A stretch of 16,118 nucleotides of DNA from Mycocentrospora acerina (GCA_022701365.1 JAKUHH010000166.1:6812-22929), one strand, 5' to 3'; positions 1 to 9,326 are shown, counted from the stretch's first letter. Translations and numbers: made by a program. Notes: generated by a model not told the origin, from the sequence alone.

Positions 1-222
1 AAAAAAAAAAAAAAAAAAAAAAAAAGAAAGCAGCTAGAAGGGCACCGATGGGCACGGGGACGGGCATAGTGGTAGTGGTGGTGGTAGTGGTGGTAGTAGT
101 AGTGGTAGTGGTGGTGTTGGTGGTGTTGCTGTTGTTGCTGCTGCCGTTGTTGCTGCTGCTGTTGTTGCTGCTGCTGTTGTGATTGTAGTTGTAGTTGTGG
201 TTTTAGCTACAATTATCAGCAA
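1..222. repeat. Poly-A run and GTG/GTT/GCT trinucleotide repeat
   Basis: The first 25 bases are all A. From about 60 to 200 the sequence is a run of GTG, GTA, GTT and GCT triplets. On the minus strand this translates to Thr/Ala/Pro/Leu-rich low-complexity sequence, and on the plus strand to Val/Ala/Leu runs. It lies directly upstream of the decayed internal frame of an LTR element (223-645) and may be an expanded low-complexity part of that element. There is no support for an independent gene. Confidence 0.85.
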
Positions 223-650
223 AACACTACTAAAAAGGCTTAAAGAAGGATATGTACAAAAAGCTTTAAGTCTAACTGCTAAGGAGAGTAAGATTTAAGG
301 GGGGTAAGCCTTAATATATAAGAACTAATCCTAAGGTAAAAGAGACAATTGTTAAGGCAACAACAAAGAATTTTTTTTCTTTAAGGTAAAAGATAAAAAC
401 ATTGTCTAATAACCCTGCACAATAAGACGCTGCTAGGTTTTAGTTACTAAAAGGCTACAGTTCTGGTAGTCTTAGGCAACGCCTAACGCGTAGGGGGAGT
501 AGGGCAAATAGCTTAGACTTTAGACATAGGAAACAAAGGATAAGATTAACAAGTCTAGACATTGTCTGAACACTACCCCCCTTAAGTATACTGTAGATAA
601 CAAATTGCAGGTAAGGACTTCCTGCCTATAGAGAAGGGGGGGTAATGTAA
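223..650 (+). pseudogene. RIP-decayed 3' end of an LTR-retrotransposon internal frame
   Basis: One plus-strand frame (codons in register with 642) stays protein-like from about 240 to a stop at 648-650, apart from internal TAA, TAG and TGA codons. Each of these can be explained by C-to-T change in CAA, CAG or CGA (stops near 312, 567, 594 and 612). The product is Lys/Arg-rich and ends Glu-Gly-Gly-Val-Met. The last codons run through the purine tract at 631-642, and the stop lies within the first bases of the LTR at 646. This fits the C-terminus of a gypsy-type polyprotein, but no reverse transcriptase, integrase or chromodomain core is visible, so the family is inferred from architecture. The upstream part of the element is missing from the window. 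Confidence 0.5.
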
Positions 651-932
651 CATTTACAACGTCACATCCTAGCTTGCCCCTAAGCCAACTGACACCTATC
701 TAAAAGCTACCTGTTACGCACCTACCCTAGACAGCAATCCCTAGGAAGCGGGTATATAAGGTTGTAGGCTATAGAGCTTTGTAGAGTAGTTTTTCTGTAT
801 CCTTTTATACAAGACCTATAGGTGTAGAGAATAGTATCTTTAGTATCCCCTCTAGTCCCAGCACTCCTATATGCCTTGTAGTGGACATTCGGACCCCATT
901 CGGATCACTTTATTCTTACCTGCGTTGTTACA
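646..932 (+). mobile_element. 3' LTR, family 1 (287 bp)
   Basis: It begins TGTAAC and ends GTTACA, a perfect inverted pair. It aligns over its full length with the solo LTR at 6010-6293; the differences are dominated by C/T and G/A. A TATA-like GGTATATAAGG lies near 750, as in a promoter-bearing LTR. A purine tract (631-642) precedes it, as expected for a 3' LTR. The flanks GGTAA and AGAAC do not match, so there is no target duplication. This copy looks more RIP-mutated than the 6010 copy. Confidence 0.85.
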
Positions 933-1421
933 AGAACAAGACAATTAACATAATAAAGCAGTAAAAAGGGCAAAAGGTAACACTTACTACAGTGCAATGC
1001 TTCTTAGGCACAGTAGGGGCAAGGGAGGGGGACTCTTTATAGGCATCTAACTTAGCAGCAGCACAACGCCTTGCTTTAGCAAGAGCCTTCTTAGCTGCAG
1101 AAACAGACAACAGGGCAGAGACTATAACAGAAGAGGAGCTTAAACAGAGCTGCTTGTAGCTCTCCTTAACTGTTGCACAGGTTTTGCAGGGCAGCATAGC
1201 AGGCTAGGCAGCAGAGAGGGGCAGAGGGCAGCAAGAGCTAGAAAACGCTAAACAAACAACAAGAAGAGCTAAAGTAAGCAGCAGGAGCAATTAAGGGCAA
1301 GCAGCACATAAAAATAGAGGATTATGCAGAAAAATTAATAAAAGTAGTTACTAAAGGGAGCTCTAACAGGCTACAAAGGTTTTGTGTGCAGGGCAATTAG
1401 CTAAGCAAGGGGATTATGTAA
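933..1421 (+). pseudogene. Decayed internal 3' region of a second LTR element
   Basis: The frame in register with 1416 reads as Gln/Lys/Glu-rich sequence from about 1200 to a stop at 1419-1421. It is interrupted by TAG or TAA at 1239, 1275 and 1398, each explicable as mutated CAG or CAA. It ends Lys-Gly-Ile-Met, with the stop inside the first bases of the following LTR, the same arrangement as the element ending at 650. Between 1040 and 1200 another plus frame is also protein-like (Ala/Leu/Glu-rich), so a frameshift or a second fragment is possible. I do not recognise a domain. The 89-residue minus-strand open frame here (928-1197) is most likely a shadow. Confidence 0.4.
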
Positions 1422-1805
1422 TAGGCTACGCCTAGTTAGGAGTCTTAGCATAAACCTTAATCTGACAAATAGCTAACAAAAGACTAACTGCTAAGCTACC
1501 TAGACTTACTAAGCTAAAACTTGTCCTAAGGCCCTCTAGCACAACTAGCAGCACTAGATACCTTACAGATAACTTACAGAAACTATACAGATAGTCCGCA
1601 CAGACTAACTAGGAACCTAAACTTTACCTAGGACTGCCCTAGCACACTAGGCAGCACGGGATACCCTACAGACAACCCACAGATACAATCTAACAAACAT
1701 AGAACAACTAGATGAGTATAAATAGATAGGTACAGACAAGATATCATAGCTATCAATTCATTCAAGTTATACCTAGCACCAGCCCTCAGGGCCCAGCCCC
1801 TTATA
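1417..1805 (+). mobile_element. 3' LTR, family 2 (389 bp), RIP-mutated
   Basis: It starts TGTAAT and ends TTATA, and aligns end to end with the LTR at 14174-14564, which ends TTACA. The final T for C is one of many C/T and G/A differences. A short purine tract (AAGGGGA, 1407-1413) precedes it, so it is the 3' LTR of an otherwise lost element. Flanking pentamers GATTA and GACAC do not match. The stretch around 1700-1790 (TATAAATAG, then the run through TCAATTCATTCAAG) is nearly identical in both copies and may be the core promoter. Confidence 0.85.
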
Positions 1806-2208
1806 GACACTAACCTAACTAGCACTGCATATAGCTGTGTATATAGGCGCAAATCTATATTAGTTAAAGTTAAGTATATAGCTAACTATAACCTGCTCCT
1901 CTTGCTAGGTAAGCTTCCTTAAGTTAGGCTAGTAATTATGTTTAGTAGGTCTACTAGCGCGTTAGTAGTAGAGTATTACTTAAGAGACTTTAAATGTCCT
2001 TGCAGTATGTTGCTTAGTCTAGATTTAATTTAAATTAAGAGCTAACATTATAAGATATACGTTAGACTTATAATAGGCGCGTAGAAAAAGAGTTAGTAGA
2101 GTTATAATTAATTTAAGTATAGAGGTGCGCAAAGTTAGTACGGTAGCTTACTCGCTCACTCGCTTGTAAACTACGTTATTGCTAGTGTCTGTATTTTACG
2201 ACTGCTGA
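1806..2208. other. AT-rich RIP-type relic, no gene seen
   Basis: The stretch is dense in TpA and stop codons in all frames, with scattered short GCGC-containing words. No LTR end, inverted repeat or protein-like frame was found. It separates the retrotransposon debris from the gene-debris island and probably derives from an older mobile element. Confidence 0.5.
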
Positions 2209-2523
2209 TCTAAGCCAGGTCACGAGGTCTTCGGATTTGGCGTGCCTATTGACAGTCCTGGCTACCAGAGGCCTCCCAGCGCAGAAAAGTATGAATTCGC
2301 TACTAAGCAGGCAGTAGAGTTCCAGAAGTTGATTGATGCAAGAGAATTGCGAGCACATCACGTAGAGATTGCTGATAGAGGTCTAGAAGGGATCCCGTCG
2401 GCCCTAAAGATGCTGAAGGCGGATGTTTCAGGGAAGACTTTAGTTGTACACGTGTCATATGCTCCAATGCCAATCAATGCAGGCGAAGTGGAAAGTGGCT
2501 ACTCTGTCTCGCTATCGCCTTGA
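2209..2523 (+). pseudogene. C-terminal fragment of an MDR-type oxidoreductase
   Basis: An open frame of about 104 codons follows a TGA at 2206-2208. Its core, roughly residues 20-85, has features of the C-terminus of fungal zinc-type alcohol dehydrogenase/enoyl reductase-like proteins. It has a PPSAEKYEFA segment, then a helix with RELRAH, then GLEGIPSALKMLKA, then SGKTLVVHVS. In such proteins this is the last quarter of a roughly 340-residue chain; the glycine-rich NAD(P)-binding part and the N-terminal catalytic half are absent. About 17 further residues follow the usual end, suggesting the original stop was lost. No start codon of its own is credible. Upstream sequence is RIP-type relic, so the gene was probably truncated by rearrangement or insertion. 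Family assignment is from memory of the family pattern; the exact substrate cannot be inferred. Confidence 0.6.
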
Positions 2524-3327
2524 ACCAAAAGTCTAAGTACCTATGCCTCATCTCACGAGCGAGGAGGAGACATGGGCCCGAATAGAGAGAAGCCGTGAGT
2601 AAGGGTTGGAATTGTTCAATGGAGGAGCATGCTGAGCGAGCTCGGGTTCCAAGAAAGGATGACGTAGTTGCTGCAGACCTGTTACTACTTGCTTGACTAT
2701 TCCACCCCAGACTGTTCCAAAACATGCATGCCGGTAGGGCCGGGAAGTGGGGTCTTCAGGATTGGGGAAGGCTTCGGCAGTTCTTGTCAGGTGCTGTTTC
2801 CCGTCGCTCACTCATGCAGGTAACGGTCCTTTGTTTTCGGTCACTCAACCCTTACCTAAGTCACTTCTGGTCACTACTAGGGTTATAACATTCTAAGTTA
2901 ATTGGAATTGTTGGCGATCAAGCATGCAGGCGTTACTGCAGGTAGGGTACAAGGGGGGTGCCTGAATGCTAATTGAACTGATTATCAATCAAGCATGCAA
3001 TTGAAACTGCTCGTGGGGTGATAGTACCTCTAATTAAAATTCTGTCTCAGCAACTCGCCCCTGCTACATGTTCACTGTCAGAACCTTCTGTAGGGACTAT
3101 GTCTACAGCGTACTCAATCACCAAATGTAATCAGCCGCGCTTCGTGTGCAGAAGGGAGAAGGGTTGAATCTAGGAAAGAAAAGAAAAACATATTTTTCAT
3201 CAACGCTGCTTTTCTGTTTTTGTGAACAATCACCCAATCCTACTCAAATTCATGGCATCTTCTACCCCGCCGCTCACGGTTCTCCTTGCGGAAAGCGGAC
3301 TTGAGGTAGTAACAAAGCTGGAAAAAT
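2524..3327. other. Ordinary-composition intergenic or gene debris, no identifiable gene
   Basis: Base composition is balanced, unlike the RIP regions. Minus-strand open frames of 83 and 87 codons (2474-2725 and 2548-2811) overlap each other and show no recognisable motif. Two copies of ATCAAGCATGCA occur at about 2919 and 2987. No LTR ends or transposase motifs were seen. It could be decayed host gene or former intergenic DNA. Confidence 0.4.
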
Positions 3328-3666
3328 TCAATTCTGAACATGGCCGGTGTAGCTGAAGTCTCGGTTGGGAGAGAGTGAGAAGGCGACAGGGTCGCGTTTG
3401 ACTTCATCGAGAGGCTGCCAGATAGTGGCGAAGCAGTAGCGCAGGCCCTCATAGCCACGGCCATCCCATTCCTAGTGGCCGCCTTGGCCGTCCTTTTCTG
3501 CTGCGGGTTCAATGCCGAAAGTGCGCATGGCGGCTTCCTCGGCGGCGGTGATCTTCTCACGGAGGGCGAAGAAGGCGGCGCGATCCTCGTTGGGGATGTA
3601 GGCGTTGTTGAGTAATTTGATAATGGTCTGATTGAGGACGCAGGATTGTGATTGATTGCTCGCGGT
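3328..3666 (-). pseudogene. Unidentified coding relic, possibly AsaB/GA4-desaturase-like
   Basis: One minus-strand frame reads through 112 codons to a TGA at 3328-3330, with a single in-frame TAG at 3472-3474. The translation is clearly protein-like. It has a helical charged segment (YIPNEDRAAFFALREKITAA, roughly residues 22-41) and, after the stop, a segment containing WQPLDEVKRDP. A W-x-P-L-x-x-V-x-R-D-P pattern resembles the conserved strand of fungal AsaB/CmcJ-like (GA4 desaturase family) oxygenases, but the match is short and I am not confident. GC-rich codon use contrasts with the flanking RIP areas. The longest open frame here (3240-3722, minus, 160 codons, Ser/Pro/Thr-rich) lies in another register and looks like its shadow. 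Confidence 0.4.
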
Positions 3667-3967
3667 TCATTACCGGTGTTGATGGTAGCAGCATGATTGA
3701 AACAGAAAACCTGGAAGATCACACCACTAGCCTTGATTGTAGCAGCCTAATTCAAGTTAAAACCCCGCTGTTAGATAACAAATCTGGTTGGTCGCACATA
3801 GCACTGCTTCGGCTTGCTCGTGATGCCGGCAATGGAGCTGTAGCTAGTCAAGTTGGTTGGCCAAGGGGATAGATGAAAGCTCGAAAAAACAGCACGAGGT
3901 AGAGCCGGAGTTCGACGTAGGCAAGTAGGTAGAAGAAGTACAGTATGAATGTGATGGTGTGACTTAC
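3667..3967. other. Probable intron or decayed spacer between the two coding relics
   Basis: The stretch has ordinary composition. On the minus strand it opens with GTAAGT at 3967, and a candidate acceptor CTACAG lies about 130 nt further along, but neither following frame continues convincingly. A 74-codon plus-strand open frame (3648-3872) shows no motif and is treated as chance. Confidence 0.3.
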
Positions 3968-4184
3968 CTCGCCGCGCATAGCAAGGGAGAGAAAGTCAGG
4001 CCATCATCTACCAAATTCGCCAAGCTTTATTCGCGGACGACCATGTGCTCCAAGGCGCTAGCGACCTGACTAGCAACATGGCGAATATCTGCACTTGCGG
4101 CTCCACTAGCGGCCGTCGTTTGGATCCGGTCCGCAGCGGCCTGTACGGCTGAGTAGTTAGTGTAGAGACAATCAGAATCCTCTC
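3968..4184 (-). pseudogene. Second minus-strand coding relic with a possible splice donor
   Basis: A minus-strand frame of about 73 codons runs from 4184 to 3968. It is Ala-rich and helical (AAADRIQTTAASGAASAD in its first half, then a segment with LANLVDDGLTF). It carries one in-frame TAA, explicable as a mutated CAA. It ends at GAG|GTAAGT, a consensus fungal 5' splice site at 3967. The downstream exon could not be fixed. It may belong with the relic at 3328-3666 as one broken gene. The frame stops about 10 bp from the transposon tip at 4194, suggesting truncation by that insertion. No family was recognised. Confidence 0.35.
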
Positions 4185-5099
4185 TTCACTAAGGTACTCG
4201 CCAGGTGAGTCGACCGGACAGGTAAGATAACCACTCTGCCAAGACCCTACTAAAACTTCACCCTACATGTAAATGTCTTAGCATTAAGACAAGTTAAACC
4301 CTCTTAAAGAAGCTAAAATAGAAGATACACTTAAGCTGTTAAGAGTAACTAAAACCACTTTTTATTACATGCTAAAGCTGTGTATAACAGCTAATATTTA
4401 ATAGCAATTTAGCAATTTAATTATACTTTAAAACAACTAGTAATTGCTGGACTAGACGTTAAATACTATACTAATATTATTAATTTAAAGTTATATTGAA
4501 CAAAACCAATAAAACTTTACAGCAAGACTTAAAGGTTATTTTAATAAATAAAGCTTAGAGATAAATACCTAAGTTAAAAGTTTTAAAAAAACTATTTTAA
4601 TATACTCGATAGTTTAGTAGCTCATTTATTGTAGTAGCTTACTCTACTAAAACCCTACTAAACTTTACCTTTATCACAGCCTACTATAGCGTAAACTAGC
4701 TTAAAAAGTGATAAACTGCATTAAATACTACTCTACATCTACTTCTACTTTATTCTAACATGGGTGCGCATTATATCCTGTTTTGTTATACTATCTATAG
4801 TGATATTAAGTAGGCTTACTTCTTTTAGCGCGCACTTTTTTCTGTGTCTTTTTTTCTATTACTACACACTTTAAACTCTTTTAGAGTTATTAAGCGCTTT
4901 ATTTTTCTACTATAAGAGTTTCATCTTTCTAAATTTATTTTCTTTGATAAAAATTTTATCAAAAAATACCTTTATAAGCTGTTTAAAACTTAAAAACCAT
5001 ATATTAAGCTAATTTAACCTTATGCGCTACTATAGCCACACTTTTAGTAAGCTTTTTAAAGTCATCTAATATTAAAGTTAATAAGCTTTTTGTGTGCCT

Positions 5100-6501
5100 C
5101 TAAATCTTCTATTAATTTAGTGTAATATGAACTCAATTTATAGAGTATTAATTGATGTTTAGGAGTGTTAGGGATTATAATTTACAAGGAGTGGTGATAA
5201 AGTGCTAATGCGCACATTAAGGCCTTTTATAACTATTTCTAGGTTAAATAGAACTAATCTAGTGCCTTAGAAGCCTTCCTATAGATCACTAGGAGTTATT
5301 ATAGTATTGTACGTGCAATAAAGTATAGTAAGAACTATATAATTAAGATATAGGTAATCTAGTTCCTTACAAAACCTTTTACTTAGGATTTATATACTCT
5401 CTTTAAAAGTGTAAGCAATTCGTATTAAAGGGCTATGTAAGGTATATTAAATAAGCAAGTAAATAAAAAGTAATTGTGTTGTTATCCTTACAGTGATATT
5501 AGAATTAGACCAGGTTATAGCTTTTATAGCTAATAATACCAAGTAACTTGTTAGCTTTAATATTACGCTCCTTAGTATAAGCATTAAAGTGCTACAACTA
5601 CTTAAAACTAAGCTTCTTAGTTGTCTAGCTATTATTAGAGACCTTAATAACCTAATCTTAAGGTAGATTATCCTCTTAATACTATAGAGTAAGGTAGTAC
5701 CACTCCTTAAAGATAATTAAAAGGGTAGAATAGGCTAACTAGTTGCATTACTGCCTTATATAACTGTTACCTACTCCTAGTTGCTCTACTAGACTATTTT
5801 TAGCTATCTTGAACGATTTAAAGCTATAAGAACTACTTTAGTTAATGTAACACCTATTATAAAGCCTGTCTTATTAAAGTTGTAAACATTATCATAAAAG
5901 ACACTAGACTTAGCTTTTACACTCTTTACTAGGTAAAACTAGACTCTAATAACTATAAGATCCTTATTAAAGGTTTGCTAGTAGTTATACTTGCAATAAA
6001 ACCTCACTTTGTAACGTTCACAACGTCACATCCCATCATTACCCCTGAGTCAACCGACACTTATCCGAAAGCCACCCGTTTCGTACTTGCCCCGGATGGC
6101 AATCCCAAAAGGGGTATATAAGGTTGCAGGTTATGAAGCTTTGTAGAGTAGTTTTTCTGTATCCTTTTGTACAAGACCTATAAGTGTAGAGAATAGTATC
6201 TTGGTATACCCTCCAGTCCCAGCACTCCCATATGCCTCGTAGTGGACATTCGGACCCTATTCGGATCACTCTCTTCTTACCTGAGTCGTTACACACTTAG
6301 AGCTCTAGGCGGCGCTTAATAAATATACTAGGCTAGGTTATACTTGTATAGGCTTAATTTTCCTTCTGAAGTAAAGAATTAGCTAAATCTACTATAGCTA
6401 TAAGCTAAGAGAAAGATCCTTTTACTATTAAGTAAAGTATATGCTTAATAATCATCTCATCTTAATTATAACTTAGTCTTCTTATTAAAGGCAAAATTCA
6501 T
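5100..6501 (-). pseudogene. Decayed pogo/Fot1-type DDE transposase, copy C
   Basis: This is the reverse-strand homologue of the transposase at 13769-15440; a candidate ATG is at 6501-6499. The N-terminal DNA-binding part aligns near 6500-6294. The catalytic region aligns over about 6004-5400, for example at NFNKTGF and the later stretch matching 15070-15350. The usual family motif NFDETGF has become NFNKTGF; Asp-to-Asn and Glu-to-Lys are both G-to-A changes. Stops are frequent and mostly at former Gln or Trp codons. Removing the solo LTR and one CACTT copy rejoins the sequence in line with its homologue. The C-terminal part, to about 5100, is very degraded. Confidence 0.65.
6010..6293 (+). 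mobile_element. Solo LTR, family 1, with perfect target duplication
   Basis: It begins TGTAAC and ends GTTACA, 284 bp, and is homologous throughout to 646-932. The flanking pentamers at 6005-6009 and 6294-6298 are both CACTT, a perfect 5-bp target duplication, so the full insertion boundaries are defined. A TATA-like GGTATATAAGG lies near 6113. It retains more C and G at positions where the 646 copy has T or A, so it is the less RIP-mutated copy. It lies in the transposase of copy C and therefore inserted later than that element. Confidence 0.95.
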
Positions 6502-6842
6502 ATCTTTAAATGCTGTTTATTTTAACAGTGGATTATTTTTTTAGGAATTATTAAAGAGAGTTAAAAGTATTTACTAAACCAATGTTAGATTCTATTTAAT
6601 AGCTTAGAGTGTTAGCTGTATTTATGCCTATTAGAAAAGTTTTCATTTATTTTATTATTTCAAAATAAGCAGTACCTTATATACAAGCTACTTATTAGAC
6701 AAGCTACTTACTTTTGCTAAAACCTTACTAAACTAAATAACACATCTTTACCAACACTAGTTTAATGTGTTAAAATAAGCTTAGATATAGCTTACACTTT
6801 AAGCTCTTAAACAAGATATAACTTTTTTCTAGTAATACACTA

Positions 6843-8640
6843 TAGCTATCCATAAGGGTTCTTAAAAGAAATTAAGTACCTAATCTATAAAATAGCCTTT
6901 ATATGCTATTTCTATAGCTAACTTATAAAAGCTAGATAATTTTAAAAAAAAGTTAATGATTAACTATTTTCTTAAGTTATCTGCGTAGAGATATCCCTTG
7001 TAGCTCTTAAATATAGCTACTATAGCTATTTCTTTCCACGCTAAGTATAATCTAGGCTATTTTAGCAAAAACTAGGCTGGTACATTTATTAAGCGGCAAC
7101 TAGAGCTTTAAGTAATGTTAAATTATAAGTATTATTCTAAAGGTAGAGTTTTAGCATCTTGTTTTTGTTAACAAAAGAGACTTAATAAGTACAAGTCTTA
7201 ACTAGAATCTATATAAGGGAGAGTAAGTAGTACAAGCTAGTGCTAATTAACACATAAAGTAGTCTAAACTAAGAGTTAAGAAGTTATATTAGTACATAGT
7301 AGTAGTATAGAAGGAGAAGAGTTTTTATTGCGATCTATAATTTTCTATCCTCATTACTCCTTGTTTAGGTGTGTCTAATCTCATCTTATAGAATAAGCAG
7401 GCTTAGTTATAGCATCCACGTAGATAATAGGGTAGTTAGTTTATACACTAGCACAATATTACTATAAAAAGCCTTTTATAAAGCTCCTAAGGTTATGTAA
7501 TAGTAGTTTAATCTAGTTGCTAATAATAAAGCTAAGTATAGGATCTAAATTAAAGACATAAATAACTTTAACAAGACAGGCTTTGTAATAGGCTAGATTT
7601 CCTAAAAAGTAGTTATTATAGCTTTAGAACAACAAGGCTAGCTAAAGGCTATCTAGCTAGGCAACTAAGAGTAGGCTATAGCTATAGTAGGCATTAATGC
7701 TAAAAAGTAGGTTATTTTAGCCTTCTTTATCTTTAAGGCCTACTACTACCACTCTACCTAGTATAAGGAGGAAGAACTACCTTAAGACTAGGTTATTAGA
7801 GTCTCTAATAATAGCTAGACTACTAACAAGCTTAGTTTAGACTAGATAAAGCACTTTAGCAGGCATGATAAAAGTCGTACTATTAGCAGCTACTATTTAC
7901 TTATTATTAAGAGCTATAAGGGCTATAACTCTTTTAAATTCTAGTAATGCTCTAAAGAAATTTTAAAAAATTACTCTACTTTTACCTGCTTACTCATTAA
8001 ACCTTATATAGCCCTTTAACGTAGGTTGTTTTGCTACTTTAAAAATACTATATAAGTGCTAAGCTAAAATAACTAGATATAACTAGATTAACTACGTTAT
8101 AAAGATAGAGTTCTTACAATGTTTTAAACGTGCCTAGAATGCTATAATTAATTTAAGTAATATTTAAAGAAGGTTCTAAATTGCTAGACTAGTACTATTT
8201 AACCTAGACTAGGTTATTATAGCCTTTAATGTAAAGTTCTGCACTCTATTACTACTACTAGCTATTAATAAAAAGCTCTAGCAGTTGCAAATCCTAGGTA
8301 ATAACCTTAAACTTTAATTGCAATTAACCGTTATTAAAATAAGAATTAAGAATTACATCAAAAGTTTACCTACTTTTATATTTACAACGTTTAAAACGGT
8401 CTTAAAGAGAGTAATAATAATTATACATAAGCTACTATTATTGTAATAAGAGATTGCTAAGCTTTAAGCTGCTAATAAGGTAGCTTTATAACGAAAATTA
8501 TACATATGAAATTGGCTTAAAAAGTAGGTACTCTAATAGTTAAGGATAGCTAGTAATTATTTGATTTAAAGGAGTTTAAGGCGTGTAGTAATAGTAAGAA
8601 GGCAAATAAGCAAGTACGTGCTAATTGAAGTAAGTCTACT
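6843..8640 (+). pseudogene. Decayed pogo/Fot1-type DDE transposase, copy A
   Basis: The N-terminal helix-turn-helix part (about 6930-7150) aligns with the start of the 13769 copy, with similar patterns ending TFIKRQLEL and LNYKYY. After a divergent stretch of about 350 bp, the catalytic region runs 7520-8060 and contains NFNKTGF, VGINAKK and FFIFKAYYY. Where active relatives have a second catalytic Asp in LLILDGH, this copy reads LLIIKSY, so the active site is lost. The C-terminal domain can be followed to about 8640. Dozens of TAG/TAA codons fall at former Gln or Trp positions. The N- and C-terminal parts are in different registers. It is a dead transposase. Confidence 0.7.
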
Positions 8641-9236
8641 TAATAGCCCTATAGATGGTTTAATAAGATAGGACATAAAACGCGCACGTGCTAAAATAAT
8701 GCAGAAGTAGAAACAGAGTAGTATTTAATGCAGTTTAACATATTTTTAAGCTAATTTACGCTAAAGTAGTCTATTACATAGTAAAATTAAGTAGGATCTT
8801 AGCAAAAGTAAGTAGCTTGTCTAGGAAGTAGCTTATATGTAAGGTATGTTATATAGAAGAGAAACTTAGTAAAGTTTTAGTAAAGTAAGCTACTTACTAA
8901 TTTAAGCTACTAACTTATAAAGTATATTAATCTAAAAGAGAAATCTATTTGTAACTAGGTTAAGTATATACTATGTTACTACCTCTTTATTAATCTAGTA
9001 AAGCCTCTTTATTTTAGGTACAAAATCTACTTCTAGGTTATTTAGAATTAATTTTATAGTATTCTAGAAAGTGTGTATTATAGAATAGAGAGGAGTAAAA
9101 TGAGTTCAATTTTAACTTTAGCTCTTTAGGATAGCAGCTATATTAATAGTGTTTTACATACCTTTTATTTTCTTACATTGCTTATCTATTAAAAGATTAC
9201 TATAATTAACTATACTAAGTTAATTTTATCTCTACA
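8641..9236. other. 3' flank of transposon copy A, AT-rich, no gene
   Basis: This is the non-coding end of copy A. About 8650-8850 is an inverted repeat of the left end of copy C, and the rest is TpA-rich with no protein-like frame. No terminal match to the tip at 4194 was seen near 9236, so the end is eroded or deleted. Confidence 0.5.
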
Positions 9237-9326
9237 CTAGCGAATTAGCCCCTGTATTCCAGGTCCTGCAGGTGTAGTCAGCCCGGTAACACTTTTGCGG
9301 GCCCTCAGGTCTCTTTGCAGCATTCA

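Larger units (their letters stand above)
4194..6660 (-). mobile_element. pogo/Fot1-type DNA transposon, copy C, RIP-mutated
   Basis: The element lies on the minus strand with its 3' tip at 4194. The tip sequence (GTACTCGCCAGG, then a run through ACCACTCTGCCAAGACC at about 4231-4247) matches the tip at 12693, with mostly C/T and G/A differences. Similarity to 12693-13510 continues to about 5240. The interior encodes a decayed transposase. If the target site is TA, as known for the pogo group, the element starts just inside TA at 4195-4196. The right border near 6660 is set only by where the opposed copy A begins. A solo LTR interrupts it at 6010-6293. Confidence 0.7.
6661..9236 (+). mobile_element. 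pogo/Fot1-type DNA transposon, copy A, RIP-mutated, opposed to copy C
   Basis: The element is on the plus strand with its transposase running 6843-8640. Its 3' flank (about 8650-8850) is the inverted homologue of the copy C flank (about 4650-4900). For example, the reverse complement of 8700-8760 shares the block through AAACTGCATTAAATACTACT with 4690-4740. The 5' flank at about 6700-6740 resembles the subterminal repeat at 13540-13580. The right tip cannot be found; the AT-rich block stops at about 9236, where ordinary sequence begins. Copies C and A are therefore head to head. Confidence 0.65.

Noticed and set aside
34..222. 62-codon minus-strand Thr/Ala/Pro/Leu open frame
   Set aside because: It is a translation of the simple trinucleotide repeat, with no coding signal beyond it.
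928..1197. 89-codon minus-strand frame
   Set aside because: It starts inside the LTR end and lies opposite the decayed internal region of a retroelement; no recognisable motif.
1628..1852. 74-codon minus-strand frame
   Set aside because: It lies mostly within the family 2 LTR; chance open frame.
2474..2811. Overlapping minus-strand frames of 83 and 87 codons
   Set aside because: They overlap each other and the MDR fragment, and show no domain or splice pattern.
3240..3722. 160-codon minus-strand frame, the longest on that strand in the area
   Set aside because: Ser/Pro/Thr-rich, low-information translation; the neighbouring register at 3328-3666 is far more protein-like.
3648..3872. 74-codon plus-strand frame
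   Set aside because: It is opposite the minus-strand relic and spacer and has no motif.
6039..6296. 85-codon minus-strand frame
   Set aside because: It lies almost wholly inside the solo LTR at 6010-6293.
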